This document shows positions 22,024 to 34,048 of a stretch of DNA of 64,000 nt, piece after piece. A program made the translations under genes and the position numbers. The notes under the pieces are model-generated. The model saw nothing but the letters and a program-made list of their open reading frames with translations, ran no database searches and was not told the DNA's origin. Origin of the DNA: Echinostoma caproni (taxonomy: Eukaryota; Platyhelminthes; Trematoda; Plagiorchiida; Echinostomatidae); assembly GCA_900618425.1 (NCBI GenBank), contig UZAN01039843.1, positions 30,894 through 94,893 of the forward strand, read 5' to 3'. Every line of letters begins with the position of its first letter. Position 1 is the stretch's first letter.

Positions 22024-23569
22024 GTAAGTATGGTTAGAATAATTGACTTAGCAAACTATGTAAATTATCCTTCTGCAAGCGTCCTCACAAACAGAATACG
22101 TGCTTTGTATTGTCTTGTTTACGATTTCAGATAAACATCCAACTTGTGCAACGGATCATGCCTTAGACAAGCACTTACACAAGATATTAGCGTATACTTG
22201 CCATATTGATTGCGTTTACACTGAAAGCAATTTTTGACCCGAAGGATTTCAGGAAAATATTATCAACTGTTTGTTGCGCCTGATCGGTCTGATAGAACAA
22301 ACAAACGCATGAAAAGTGATATATCTTTAGGAGAAAAAGACGAACACTTGGCATGAGATAAAAATTGCGATAATTAGTATGTGTAATATGTGTTTTGTCT
22401 AGGGAATGAGAGAGAGAGGGTCAGTGATTAAAAACCAGGAGGCGAAATTATTCTCCAATTGAGTAGACATAGGACCACAATTGCTAGGGTAGCTGGCTAA
22501 ATACAGTACACTTTAAAATAGGTATTAAATACATGGAGAAAGGAGACACATTTGTGCGAACGAAATCAGAATGTAAAACGAGATGATGGAAATTTAATAA
22601 TTGACATTTGTGTATACGTCTGTGTGTCCGTACGTGTGGAAAGTGGATGTGAAAGGTTGATTGGGTGAATGATTGAGAGTTCATGACCGGAGGTAACATC
22701 ACCAGATTCTTAGTGGATCGCCATGATAGGACCAGAGCTTTTATAAACTATTTCTGGGACCAAAAACCGGGACGGGGTGTGGAGACTGGTGACAATCTTC
22801 TCGGCCGTTGATAAAACTCGGAATCTGATCACTTTGGTTGCATACTGATTCAGTTTACAATGCAAGAACGTTTCGATTCGATAAATAGAAGGAGTTCAGG
22901 AAATATCCTCAACAAATCACCGCGTCTTATCGGTCGAATTAACTCGTGAGAGGAGATAAACCAGATATACGTGCCTGTGGGAAAGGGGTGAAAAAATTGG
23001 AATGAGATTAAAATTGCGATAATTGGTAGGCATAATATTTGATTTTGTGTATGAATGAAAACTAGAACATCAAATTAAAACTGGAAGACACACAGTGTTT
23101 GTATGACCTGTTCAACAAGTGGGAAACGTTATGAAAACGAATTAATTGGCGTCGTCCGTCGACAGAATTCCGGGCTGTTCTTGGATGAAACAAGTTCTGG
23201 CCAAGGATCGAAATCCTCGCAGGCGCTCTGTTTGTGTGATACGGCCTAGTCTAACGGCAATTAGCTTCGGTTGCTTTGGTTCTTGTCAAACGCCTGTGGA
23301 ATCATTGAACTAATAAACGCGAAATGATTTATCATCTCACATGATCTGTCTGTTCGTCGTCTGCATGTAAAGGATATTGGGTTGGACGGGATTATGATGA
23401 GCTGTCCAGTCTAAAATACGCGCATCAGATAGACAGAGCAGGTCGATTGTAGAATCATTCGCAACCACCTTCCATTCCTTTTTATATAGAGGCTTGCATG
23501 CATATATGAAAGACTAATTGGTTATTTTCTGTACAAATGTTTTTTGTATATCTCAAGTTATTCTTTACT
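22024..23569. other. Intron stretch
   Basis: No gene seen. Two segments look like diverged duplicates of each other: 22240-22380 and 22890-23040. Both have aggaaatatyntcaac, then a gcgy..tcggtc block, then tgagataaaaattgcgataattr. Confidence 0.4.
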
Positions 23570-23830
23570 TGTGTGATGAATAGCAGAGGGCGCGAACCCT
23601 GTAGTCACGAGGAACCTGCTGTTCAGAGGTGGAAACCGGCAACCTAAGCCCTGGGACTTGGAGTCGCGAACCACATAAGACCCCGATGGGTTACGCATAG
23701 TATTGAACCGGACGACAGCAGAGCGGCCTAACAACAAAGTTGGGTGGAGGTGGCGGGGCTCGAACCCCGGACCACAGGGTCCAAAGCGCGCCGGTGACAA
23801 CGACTATACCACTGCGCCATCACCACCCAA
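23570..23830 (-). repeat. tRNA-derived SINE, near full length
   Basis: On the minus strand the 5' part (23830 to about 23741) is tRNA-like. It has an A-box-like tggcgcagtggtatag and a B-box-like gggttcgagcccc, spaced as in a tRNA gene. It continues into a body of about 170 bases ending near 23570 at a T-rich boundary. The body matches 29285-29447 closely, for example tcgtccggttcaatac and the complement of gaaccacataagaccccga. Transcription would be by RNA polymerase III, and mobilisation would depend on a LINE partner; both follow from the class and were not observed. Confidence 0.7.
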
Positions 23831-24419
23831 GATTGTGCCTTGCTTCTGTCAGTGAGGTATAAAATGCTGTGTTGGTCGTTTTGAAGCGTACAGTGACAGT
23901 TTGCAGTACCTCCCATTAGTTATGGCTACACGTTCATGTCCTACGCGGTTCGTGTACTCAACGCACGCTTTATTTTCATGCACTCCACCAATTACGATCG
24001 CGTAGCCCCCGCACGGGCATAAGCACCGGCCAGTTATGAGCTCTGAGTGCGCGATGCGGAATGCGAACTGCTGGACCACAAATTGTAAAAAAGTACCACA
24101 TTTGGTTTGTACTTGTGTGCACTTGAATTTCAGTTGGGTATACTCGATAAGTATAAATAAGCTTTGCATATTGTCATGGCTTTCGGAGAGACAGAAGCCA
24201 AATCGGAAGTCAAATTGGAATACGGTCTTTTGGAATCTTGCCTAGAAAGAAGCTTCCATTTGAACGACACTATTGACTTTCTATGCACTAGTTGGCGAGG
24301 TTAATTAGATGCACAATAATAGACAACTATGGTCACCGTAGGCATAAATTATATTTGTAATTTTATTGTTTAATAACATCTACATCGCTCTCTCGGCTTG
24401 TTGTGTGTACTCTGGCGAG
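23831..24419. other. Intron stretch
   Basis: No supported gene. A minus frame at 23849-24169 was judged a chance frame. Confidence 0.35.
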
Positions 24420-24656
24420 CACAGAATGGCGCCCAAGTTGTATTTTTGAACTCTTCAAGAATCTATCAACGATGGTGTGAAGACACCCCGGGAGTTTTAG
24501 TATTCTTGTTTGAGATTGTATGGAGATCGCTTACCTTTAAAGACTATCGGATCCGAATAGACATTTTCTATTTCGATGTGCTACTAAATGATAAACTGCG
24601 ATTAGATTCACTTAGCACGACGCCTGTGCACCTGCATTCTCGCAAACACATTACGT
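24420..24656 (+). CDS. CUB receptor gene, candidate exon with first half of a third CUB module
   Basis: The frame is open from 24398 to 24715. The proposed borders GGCGAG|CAC and TTACGT|GTGTAC are phase 1 at both ends (237 bases). Other nearby sites are possible, so the ends are approximate. The protein reads QNGAQVVFLNSSRIYQRWCE, then VLVFLFEIVWRSL, YRIRIDIFYFDVLLNDKLRL and DSLSTTPVHLHSRKHIT. That is the CUB order: start strand, cysteine, hydrophobic strand, I-x-I-x-F-x-F-D strand, acidic D-x-L-x-L strand. NSS is a potential glycosylation site. The next exon (26522) supplies the remaining strands. The donor is not a strong consensus. Confidence 0.5.
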
Positions 24657-26162
24657 GTGTACGGTTTTCAAAACTTCGTCCCTCTGAATTTACACATTCG
24701 TTCTGGCGAGTTTGAATCGGACTCCGTTGTCACGTGAGACGGCTGCCGACTGCCGTCTGTGCATGAGCAATTATATCTTACGAATCAACAACTCCGTAAC
24801 TTCATTTTTTGTTCCGACCTTTCTTCGACGAGCATTAATTCAAAAGATTTGTTAAAGAGGCACAATGAACACGTCATATCGATAAATAAATGAATGAGTC
24901 AATCACCATTGACTCCATATGAAAGACATTCAACTGACCAGGGTCCCTAAGTTGGCAAGACAATGTTTGTAAGCTCGATGTTAAGCTTGCAGAACAAATC
25001 CAAACCGGAATCCCTGATCTCAACAACACATTTGTTGTTCTTCGAATAAGACAAACGGCTGACACTGATTTAGTGTTGTAACGTTGGATTGGACGATACG
25101 ACTGGACTAGCACGAACCGTGACCAACGATAAATGCGGCAGCAGTGATCCACGAACAGAACCGTACAACCCAGCGAAATAGTGACCGTACACTGCTGTGC
25201 CCGACTGCAGTACCTCAAGCAAGTTCCAATAGAACCGGAACGAAACGCCCCACGGAAGCAGTACGATCCCCGAAACTCGACCAGAGAGAACACGGAAAAC
25301 AAGCCTTCCGGCGAGGTTGTATATTTCGCTTGACCGTAAAAGACGAAGAAATCGGAAAGCTCATCTGTTTATATGCAATTTATATACAAGCCATCAATGA
25401 CCTTGGAAAATAGATCGAAGGTAGATAGTCATGCAAAAATTGGCCAATGGGGATCAAGTATGGCCGGTGGTGCCGTATGAGTCTTATGGGGCGCGGAAAT
25501 CTGAAAATTCAAATTTTATAAAAATAAATAGAAAAATAGAGAGAAACAGTCACTTTTGAGGTGAAAAATAGGGCCTACCTATCATTTAGTCACAAACGGA
25601 CTCACTCAATTACGAAGATATCAAAAAATCCAGAAAAATGATATATCACAGTTATTGCCTTGCGAATAAGCATGGCTCCAGCGAAACAACAACAATAATA
25701 ATAGATGGGTACTTTGGAATACAACCTAAGGCAATTTTAGGGATTATCTTCACATGAATCTGTTGTTTTTAAAGTTCCCAGCTAAATTACCGGATTTTGT
25801 TTAATTTACAAGCACCCTGCTCTCACTCATCGTATCCTCAGCGCACCCTTGGAACAACCAACTTATTGATTGATTATTTGGTCGAATTCATCTTTTCTCC
25901 ACGGTCTGAATCAATGTTCTGCATCGTTGCGATTCAGACGCGATAATATACCATTGCTTGTTCACAATCACAAGACGGGGACACGCCACGCTGATCACAT
26001 CAGGGCTGTAATCAATTTGTACTATTTGTGTCAGGGTTATCAAACTTGAAAAAAAATCATCGGAGCGGTTCAATAGGGATCTGCTTACGGTGGAGTTGGG
26101 GTAGGTGACAGAGTCAATTCACACTAACCGCGATTAGGAGAAACGCAAATGTTTAAGTAAGN

Positions 26163-26215
<53 letters not shown>

Positions 26216-26521
26216 ACAAGCACGAGTGTGATCAGTCTGTTTGCAGCAGTCAGGTCCATTTTTATACGGCTGAATGAACCACGATTGAAATCGGAAACTT
26301 TTCTTCTCAAGAAAGAAAAGTATAACATTATTTGTATAGTTTTCCTCAATAAAGATTGAACTTAAAATTGTCTCCGGTTGCAGTTATTTGCACCGACTAC
26401 TATACTAGAAAAGACGGATTTTGAAAATCGATTTGTTGAGGTTCTCATGGTTATTGCACAGCTTTATTCTTAAATATTCCGTCAGACCAAGGCTAGTACA
26501 CTATAACCATCTTTTCAATAG
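24657..26521. other. Intron with microsatellite
   Basis: No gene seen. It holds the (TG)n run at 26163-26211. Overlapping open frames on both strands at 24874-25413 are unassigned. The acceptor for the next exon is the weak cttttcaatag at 26521. Confidence 0.4.
26163..26211 (+). repeat. (TG)n microsatellite
   Basis: 49 bases of alternating TG directly after an ambiguous base at 26162. The run length in the assembly may be unreliable. Confidence 0.98.
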
Positions 26522-26680
26522 TGAAATCACCAAAGCTATCCGATGCAATTGGCGACATTTTCTATGCATCCAAACCTCGTGTATTGTTCACATTTTTACC
26601 ATCGAAGGACAAAGTTCCTGATTTTAATGTCTCATTCTGTGTATACTCATTTACCGTTTCCTGTGAAACAACGTGCATAG
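26522..26680 (+). CDS. CUB receptor gene, exon with second half of a CUB module
   Basis: Acceptor CAATAG| and donor GCATAG|GTCAGG, 159 bases, phase 1 at both ends. It reads KSPKLSDAIGDIFYASKPR, VLFTFLPSKDKVPDFNVSF and CVYSFTVSCETTC. PRVLFTFLPSKD...FNVSFCVYSF has the layout of the last CUB strands (L-x-F-x-S...GF-x-x-x-Y). It follows naturally from the acidic strand in the exon at 24420. NVS is a potential glycosylation site. The open frame continues past the proposed donor to a stop at 26980, with HCERGRGFPPSVYSLW and VQPPPPYGAPKRF. A longer exon, or retention of this piece as an alternative soluble C-terminus, therefore cannot be excluded. Confidence 0.55.
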
Positions 26681-28429
26681 GTCAGGGGATAGTCCGTACG
26701 GACACCAGAACGACTAAGACACTCACCAGTGCAGTGGTTTCATACCTAGCTCAAAACAAATCACACTGTGAACGTGGTCGAGGTTTTCCACCATCTGTAT
26801 ACAGTTTGTGGGCAATTCTCAAGGCGGGTTCGCTATCGAATGCTAGTCACTGGAGAAGCGGTGGGGATTCGTTTGTACAACCCCCTCCCCCTTATGGTGC
26901 TCCAAAACGATTTGTTCAGGCTCTTAAGCGCTCTAACATGAGTAACCTTTATGATCGGATAAGTGGCCGAACAACTGTATGATCATGATGAATGCGATAT
27001 CCGGTTTTGTGATGAAATTGATGCCAGTTATCTGTGATGTGATTTTATTTTATTTTTCCGAGATAATTTTTTTCTCAACTAGTGACATATATACATATAT
27101 ATGCATGTATTTTTGATGTATCGAAACGAATACGAATCAATGAAAACGAGCTTGTGCGTTACTGCTGTTGTCTTGTTTGAAATGTGCTCTGTGAGACTAA
27201 TGAGTCAATTAGAGCTCCTTTCATATTATCACTTAATGATGAGCTAGAACAAAATGTGAACCAGATGACTGATTTCCACATACGTCTAACCGCGGAACAC
27301 TCGTTAATCTTCAGTTGATTCGATATGGATTCCAAAATCCTAAATACATTATTGATCATCATTCTTCTCGTACTGTGTGAATATTTCCCCGAGAGAGTCG
27401 TGCTAATTACCTTCAACAAACATCCTTCCATGTCTATATTGAGTGTGAGCTTATCTCAGTTGACGAGCACCGGTGATGCCTCACGTTGTTAGACAGTTCT
27501 TGTCACTGTCGTACTCGTCATAATGCAGCTAGTTTGTCGTGAAGGTGGTCATGTGTGGTAAATAGTTTGTGATTCATTCAGTTCTCGCACTCGCGTGATA
27601 TGTCACCCTTCAGTTTTTGCTTTTAAACGCTTTCGTAATGTAACCCATCACGTGCTACGTCTGCCCTCGTTATTTTCTCTCTCATTGATTGAACAAACAA
27701 TAGGAACCTGTTCGAAATCGATTTCTGTTCCCACATGCTTAGTTACTACTGAGTTGGAATGTCTCATCATCAGTATCATCAAATCCATACAGATCGTATG
27801 AGAAAATAATCCGTGGGGAAGGTTTCTGGGCCCATTTTCAAGTGTGTGGGTGTGTGTGTACGGTTTTGATCTTGGATACAGATGCTAAAATGTTATCACA
27901 ACCAGAGCAATGAGAAAGTATTTGTGTTGATTGTTATTGCATTTAGAGAACTTCTATCCATTTCCATTGAGGAATCGCCATATCATCTTGAATATCCAAC
28001 TCATAGCACACTTTTCACGATTTACAATACTTTATTCAACTTCCATTTATGATCTGTATTTATCAAAGTCACCACAATTTTATCGTTGGTGTTCTCATAT
28101 AGTATCATGTCCAATACTGATATCATCATGATAACTGTCCCTGGTATTATACGTCCTACTTATGCGTTTGGACTTACGCTAGTCAATGAATTAACCCGCA
28201 CTTTCAACGTCCACTAGATTCACCCACGGGAGTAATCACACCTTGTTTTGACATTTTAGCCAAAGAGAACAAATCGCATGTAGCTTTTGTCCAACTCGTA
28301 TCCCGTCCATTTTCCCCCGATTTAGACCGCCTTCATTGCGTTAGTTTAGAGCGAGAAAAACGTTCCCCTGAAAGAGTTTTGTTCATTTTTATATGACACG
28401 GTTCACTCATTTGAGTTCTAGTTCTATAG
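26681..28429. other. Start of the 26.4 kb intron
   Basis: The first 300 bases continue the open frame of the previous exon to 26980. Beyond that no gene or clear repeat was recognised up to 28429. Confidence 0.4.
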
Positions 28430-28840
28430 TTCAAAACTTATCATCACATCCATCGACCCAATTGGGAATCGAACTCGGAACCACACAGGTATGACGCAGG
28501 GATGCTACCCACTTGATCATCTGGCTGCTGATGAGACTCTTGTTCATTTTGAATACATAATTTTTTTACATTAAAGTGAGCGTCAAATCTCACGTTTGTC
28601 AACAGTAACCTCTGGGGTTATCACTCTGTGAACTCTGTAGACGTTTACAACTTGGTTAGTTGTTGTACGAAAGTATTTGCGTTCTATCCGTGTGATCCCA
28701 GGTTCCATTCCCAGTTGAATCTATAGATTCGCACTACCGATGAAATCTAATCGGTTCAAAACAACTGTCCAGTGCTTCGTAGCTTTTCAGCTCACGCTCC
28801 ATTTACTCGACCAATGTAATATATAATCAAACTCAATCGT
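28430..28840. repeat. Second head-to-head pair of SINE-like repeats
   Basis: A minus copy (about 28430-28560, complement of gggaatcgaactcgg) faces a plus copy (about 28660-28840, with caggttccattcccag and then gaatctatagattcgcacta). About 100 bases separate them. The copies belong to the family at 10861-11340 and 4735-4900. Both pairs have the same orientation and similar spacing, and the sequence cattttgaata follows the minus copy in both. This suggests a composite unit that moved or formed as such. Confidence 0.5.
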
Positions 28841-29145
28841 TCAGTACTCTCATACCATTATTCTGTTGTTAATCCAACCTTCCACTTATTTTGACCTCAT
28901 TCCTATCTAACATCGATTGATGTATACTCATATTGGTCTTCACTTAATTCGTGTCGCTGTAAACCAGTTACCATTAATCCTAAAATACATGATTTTGACT
29001 GCAACCTGGCTGAACATCTTTGGTGATAAGGTGCTTTGCCCTCGTCAGGTTTTTAGTACCATACGGTTTCCCAGTTCGACATTGCTTGAAACAGAGTTAC
29101 TGAGTTACACAGTTACTGATTCCCCTAACCGTTTAGTAGACTGTC

Positions 29146-29880
29146 GTGATTGTAAAGTTCACCCGACCCTGGTGCGAGGATAGCGGCATTGATGTGCTCC
29201 TGGATGGCAGACTGATTGATCTGGAGTATCCAAACGAGTTTGTTTTTAGTTTTTTTTTAGTTTTTATTACACATCTAGGTGTGATGAACCGCAGACGGGG
29301 TAAACCCCATAGTCACGAGGACCTGCTGTTCAGTGGCTGAAATCGGCTACCTAAGCCCCGGAACTTGGAGTGGCAAACCACATAAGGCCCCGATAGGTTA
29401 GGCGTGGTATTGAACCGGACGACAGCAGAGCTGCCTACTGCTAAGTGAAGATCCAGGTGAGTTTCAAGCTCTTCCGGATAGTTTGAGTGCAAGCGTAGCA
29501 ATGTTCGGTATGCCTTTTGCACCTTCAAAGAGTAACATGTTGCTAGAAACAGATTGGCTTGTTCCAGCACCCAGCCTCACTCTAACTGGAGATAGTTAAC
29601 TGGACAGCTATCTCTCACCCGGAGGACACATCACAGATGAAGTGTCAGCTCTCATACAAAAGGATTCATTGGCATTTGTCAAAATTAGACATCTGTGCAG
29701 TCACCGCAACATCCCACTGTCTGTGAAGGGTCGAGCAGTTCATCTAATGCTTCTTTACAGTGCAGAAACCTGGTCTTAAAAAATACAGGATAGAGATTGA
29801 TTGTCTGTGTCTGAACACCGTTGTATTGCACGAATCTGATGGGTCAATCGGACAAGCAATGCTGTGGTTGGGCATCCTCA
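29146..29880 (+). mobile_element. RTE-like reverse transcriptase remnant split by a SINE
   Basis: Plus-strand RT in two pieces. The first (29172-29247) reads IDVLLDGRLIDLEYPNEFVF, where the catalytic YADD box has decayed to YPNE. After the inserted SINE the second piece (29447-29880) resumes with EDPGEFQALPDSLSASVAMF and MPFAPSKSNMLLETDW. It continues with LTLTGDS, a stop, SYLSPGGHITDEVSALIQKD, a decayed LLYSAETW, then HRCIARI with more stops. Order and spacing match one RT interrupted just downstream of the active site. It is inactive. The lineage is related to but distinct from the element at 1-2090 (SPGGHITDEVS instead of AADVDVVEEITS). Confidence 0.75.
29270..29447 (-). repeat. 5'-truncated SINE inserted in the RT remnant
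   Basis: Same body as 23570-23830, minus strand, lacking the tRNA-like head. The T-rich stretch just before it (tttttttttagtttttatta, 29250-29270) is where an A-rich 3' tail would lie on the minus strand. It splits the RT coding remnant between the YPNEFVF and EDPGEFQ segments, so it is younger than the RT copy. Confidence 0.7.
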
Positions 29881-30455
29881 TCATCATCATCGTCATCTTC
29901 AAAACAGCTTGCTCGCTTGCTTCTCCTGTGCATCGGCAGAGGTCAAGCGCTTTTCGTTATCAACACATCTCCCCGTATTTTGTGTGCTCGTGGAACCAGG
30001 ATTCCCGTATCCATCAAACTGAAACCGATTCTCCATAGGCCGTCGTGATGTTCAAGCAACCGGTTTTCTTGTTGCAGAATAAACGAACAACAGCTATTGA
30101 CCGTGTCACCTCAGTTTAGCCACCTGATTATTAACGTGAAACACGCAACCTCACAAACAAACGAAAAAACCAAGTTATACTTCTCCAGCGATAACACAAC
30201 CAATCCACACGATTGTTAACACCTTTGTTATCGATTATCAAGTTTCCATTCATTGCTTAGTCCGTATTTTTTTTGTTATCGTTTTTATTTCTTCCAATCT
30301 GAGTGAAACGAATAATCCCATTTCGGATTGCGCCTCTGTCGATCGATTATGAATTTAATGAGGCTCTGTTTTCCTTCCTTTGGTTCTCAAATAGTATACG
30401 TGCACGCACGCGCGCGCGCAATCGTCACATGTGACACACACCGCACATGTATGCA

Positions 30456-30488
<33 letters not shown>

Positions 30489-30645
30489 GAACAATCTAAC
30501 GTTCACGTGATTTATTGACTGAGCTAATATCTAACCGTTTTCGGGTGTTCACAACGTCGTCAATGTCCATTGACTACATTCATGCAGAGTCAATCAAGTC
30601 ATAACCTCATTGGAATGCTACCTCGCCCCTCCCACCCACCCTTTG
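29881..30645. other. Non-coding stretch with simple repeats
   Basis: No gene seen. It has a (CG/CA) run at 30403-30420, (CA)n at 30460-30487 and a short cat run at 29877-29892. Confidence 0.5.
30460..30487 (+). repeat. (CA)n microsatellite
   Basis: 28 bases of CA repeat, preceded 40 bases earlier by an alternating purine-pyrimidine cgcgcgcg stretch. Confidence 0.97.
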
Positions 30646-31236
30646 NNNNNNNNNNNNNNNNNNNNNNNNNNNNNNNNNNNNNNNNNNNNNNNNNNNNNNN
30701 NNNNNNNNNNNNNNNNNNNNNNNNNNNNNNNNNNNNNNNNNNNNNNNNNNNNNNNNNNNNNNNNNNNNNNNNNNNNNNNNNNNNNNNNNNNNNNNNNNNN
30801 NNNNNNNNNNNNNNNNNNNNNNNNNNNNNNNNNNNNNNNNNNNNNNNNNNNNNNNNNNNNNNNNNNNNNNNNNNNNNNNNNNNNNNNNNNNNNNNNNNNN
30901 NNNNNNNNNNNNNNNNNNNNNNNNNNNNNNNNNNNNNNNNNNNNNNNNNNNNNNNNNNNNNNNNNNNNNNNNNNNNNNNNNNNNNNNNNNNNNNNNNNNN
31001 NNNNNNNNNNNNNNNNNNNNNNNNNNNNNNNNNNNNNNNNNNNNNNNNNNNNNNNNNNNNNNNNNNNNNNNNNNNNNNNNNNNNNNNNNNNNNNNNNNNN
31101 NNNNNNNNNNNNNNNNNNNNNNNNNNNNNNNNNNNNNNNNNNNNNNNNNNNNNNNNNNNNNNNNNNNNNNNNNNNNNNNNNNNNNNNNNNNNNNNNNNNN
31201 NNNNNNNNNNNNNNNNNNNNNNNNNNNNNNNNNNNN
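30646..31236. other. Assembly gap (N)
   Basis: 591 N. Confidence 0.99.
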
Positions 31237-31614
31237 TTGCGTTGAATCATGCTGTGTTTGTGTGGTTAATTGATATCCCGTGACAGAAAAGCAACAACGA
31301 TGGAATGTGTCTGTGTGCACACAGCTCGAAATTTTCAAGCGAAAAGTTTGCGTACGATTTCGATGACCAATTACAATAGGAATGAATGAATGAATTGGCT
31401 AAACCGAATCGTACATACCTACTCTTAGGAATTGTACAAACATATATGCAAGTTACCCAACTACGATGTGCACAATGCAAGGCAATTTACAGGTATGCGA
31501 ATCTGAGAACCAGCAAATGCATCCGCCGAATTCAGTTGCTTATGTACCTTAGAAACCCACAGATATTGGAATAAATGAGAAGTTGTGTTTTGTGTGTTTA
31601 TCAACGCGTTCAGA
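31237..31614. other. Non-coding stretch
   Basis: Nothing recognised between the gap and the retrotransposon tail. Confidence 0.4.
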
Positions 31615-31690
31615 GTTTCAGTTTGCACAACCATTAACCATGCACTTTCGTGCGCTGGTTTTGATTGCCCTCTTTTGGCTGCCCATTTTG
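31615..31690 (-). repeat. Retrotransposon 3' tail
   Basis: Reverse complement of the 3' untranslated tail at 11945-12055. It contains ggctgcccattttgat and the ccattaaccatgcactttcg block, and ends at agtttcagtttgcac. No RT coding sequence is attached, so it is either an extreme 5' truncation or a non-autonomous relative. Confidence 0.65.
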
Positions 31691-34012
31691 ATGAAACCTT
31701 AGGATAAAAATAGGAAAGTAGTAGGAGAAAATGGAGCACTNTAAGGTTGCACACAAATTGAAGAGATGCACGAATGCCATGGTTTATCGCACTCAGTCTC
31801 TAACTACCCGTGATGATAATGTCACGGCGGCGCCACAGATGTCTCAAGTTGGCAAACGGCAATCGAGCCTTCTGTATGCGAGCTGACATTTCATCCGTGA
31901 TGCATCCACCGTGTGAGATATATTTATCCAACTAACAAAGCTTGACCATTATTTCTCGAATTGGATTCAGACTGGGTGGTGGACGAACCCGGTCTTGGGG
32001 TTACATTTTTACCCTTTGAAAGTGCAAAATGCATGCCGGTCATGGCTACGCTGGCACTCAAGCTATATTGTACTTTTATCGACATATAGATAATGTGATT
32101 CAGAGAATGAACTACCTGATTAGGAAACTGCTATTCGTTGTCATATTCGTTGCCGAAAGCCTACGGCAAATCTGTTCTATTGTTTTTGACTCATCTTCTA
32201 CCGTTTCTTTTCACTAAGCCTAATTAACCTTATTTGCAGTTGCGACTCCACAAGTTGAAGGAAACCAAGTGAAGGTCCAAAGATGATTTGGAAACAAGAT
32301 AGCAGCATCAATCCATATATTGATTTGGTAGAGTTAGTATCCCTCGCCTTCTAGGTTGGGGTCGAAAAGATCTTGCAACTGGTTGGTTAGTTGAAGACAT
32401 TTAAAGACAAAGCTATGAACCGACTTCAGTGGCGTTCTTGCTGTCATTTCTTATCATGCCAGAATGCTTGAAAAGGGATGTATGTCCAGTTCAATTATGC
32501 AGTGTGTGCATGTTGACCATAGGGGATTGAATTTCTTTATCCCCTCGTCCTCTAATTAGACCCAAATTCAATCTATTTTATATGTTCTCGATAACTTTGG
32601 GTCCATTGAGAGCTGGGCAGTAGTCAGCGAAGTTCGCTTCACTGTATTTCGCCGTACAATAATAATGATAATTCACTGAACTCGGACCTGAATACGCACA
32701 GTTATGTGTTCAGTACACGTTACACCATCCATCTATTTGATTTTTTGCTCTGTACTCATTTTAAATCGATGTAATCTCCCCCGACCTCGGTTTTTTTAGT
32801 TAACTATTGTCTTGTTTCCACTAAACATAAAAATCAGAGTATATTATCAAAATGAGGAGCCTTGCTTTCTTAATGCCAATTCCATACGGAACGTTCCAAT
32901 AGCGTCACGTTATCTTAAGCGTCAGAGGCAGTTTGCGTTTATTCTCCTCTCTTCGTGACTGAGATTTCATTTTAAACAATCCGAATGTCAGTTTGAGATA
33001 CCTCGCGTATCAAATCAATTTGTTCTGCTACTAAGTAGACGGTTTCTTGTGTAGTACAACAATAAAATTTTGATACAAAGCCCTTGTGTAAATGAAAAGG
33101 TTACATGATGATCACAATCCAGTGCAATCATAACATTTGGCACACGCGAAACTAATGAAAACGTGTATTACATTGACAAAAATGATTATCTTTTGTACTT
33201 TAGAACATACCTGATCTATAGACCAATCATCAGTTGTTCAACTATCTCCTCCTCCCCCCCTCCCGCTCCCACAAGCTTTAAAGACTAGTAGTAAAGGATC
33301 CTGTTAAGTTGATCTCGGTACGCTTTAAATAAAATAGGTACAGTGCTTTTCAACTAATAGATTTCTCAAACAAAACGAAGCCGAACAACGGATTACCATC
33401 AACGGAGGGAGTATCGTAAACATCGATACTGTTAATCTTCAAATGAGTGTACCGGATATGATATCACCTGAAACAAATCACGGTGCTACGTCTTTTCACC
33501 CACGATGTGTGTACTCGCTCACTCAGATGGGCTCATTCCGTAGGATTGAATGAAGGGGACAAGCAATTTTTGTTTGGACAACGCGCTATTTAGTTATTAC
33601 CATTTGGGGTTTACTTTTTTATTTTATTTTCATTTCACCTGTTCGCCCAGCTTGGCAATTTATTTGCAAACGTTTCATTCGCCCCGATTGCGATTTTGCT
33701 TCGTGCGCAGGTCACGGCATAACCATTATTGTTGCGTCATTTGATTCATCAGTTTAATTGGAGTGTACACGTGATCCAGTTCGATGTGCCTGTTTATTGA
33801 GTTGATTGCAGAGTGCCAGGCCTCGAGAAATTCACTGATGATGTCACCTCGGTTGCTGGCGATGAAACGTTTGCAAACAAATTGCCAAACTCGACTAACA
33901 GGCGAAATGGAATTCAGTTCACCCGAGCTACGGGAAACCAATTTTCAATAATAATTTTATTTTCTCAATCTGTGGACTCACTGGGTACGGTCATCACACA
34001 TGGAGAGCATAA

Positions 34013-34014
<2 letters not shown>

Positions 34015-34044
<30 letters not shown>
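34015..34044 (+). repeat. (AT)n microsatellite
   Basis: About 30 bases of AT repeat. Confidence 0.95.

Positions 34045-34048
<4 letters not shown>

Noticed and set aside
25144..25413. Open frames on both strands around 24.9-25.4 kb
   Set aside because: They overlap each other, show no motif, and have no splice sites compatible with the receptor gene.
26134..26359. Frames of repeated Cys-Val or His-Thr residues at the TG microsatellites (also near 34.7 and 63.7 kb)
   Set aside because: Simple-repeat translation, not genes.
28517..28535. CTGATGAG motif suggesting a hammerhead ribozyme (also near 16528)
   Set aside because: No matching GAAA core and stems at the proper spacing. Hammerhead-bearing SINEs occur in schistosomes but are not supported here.
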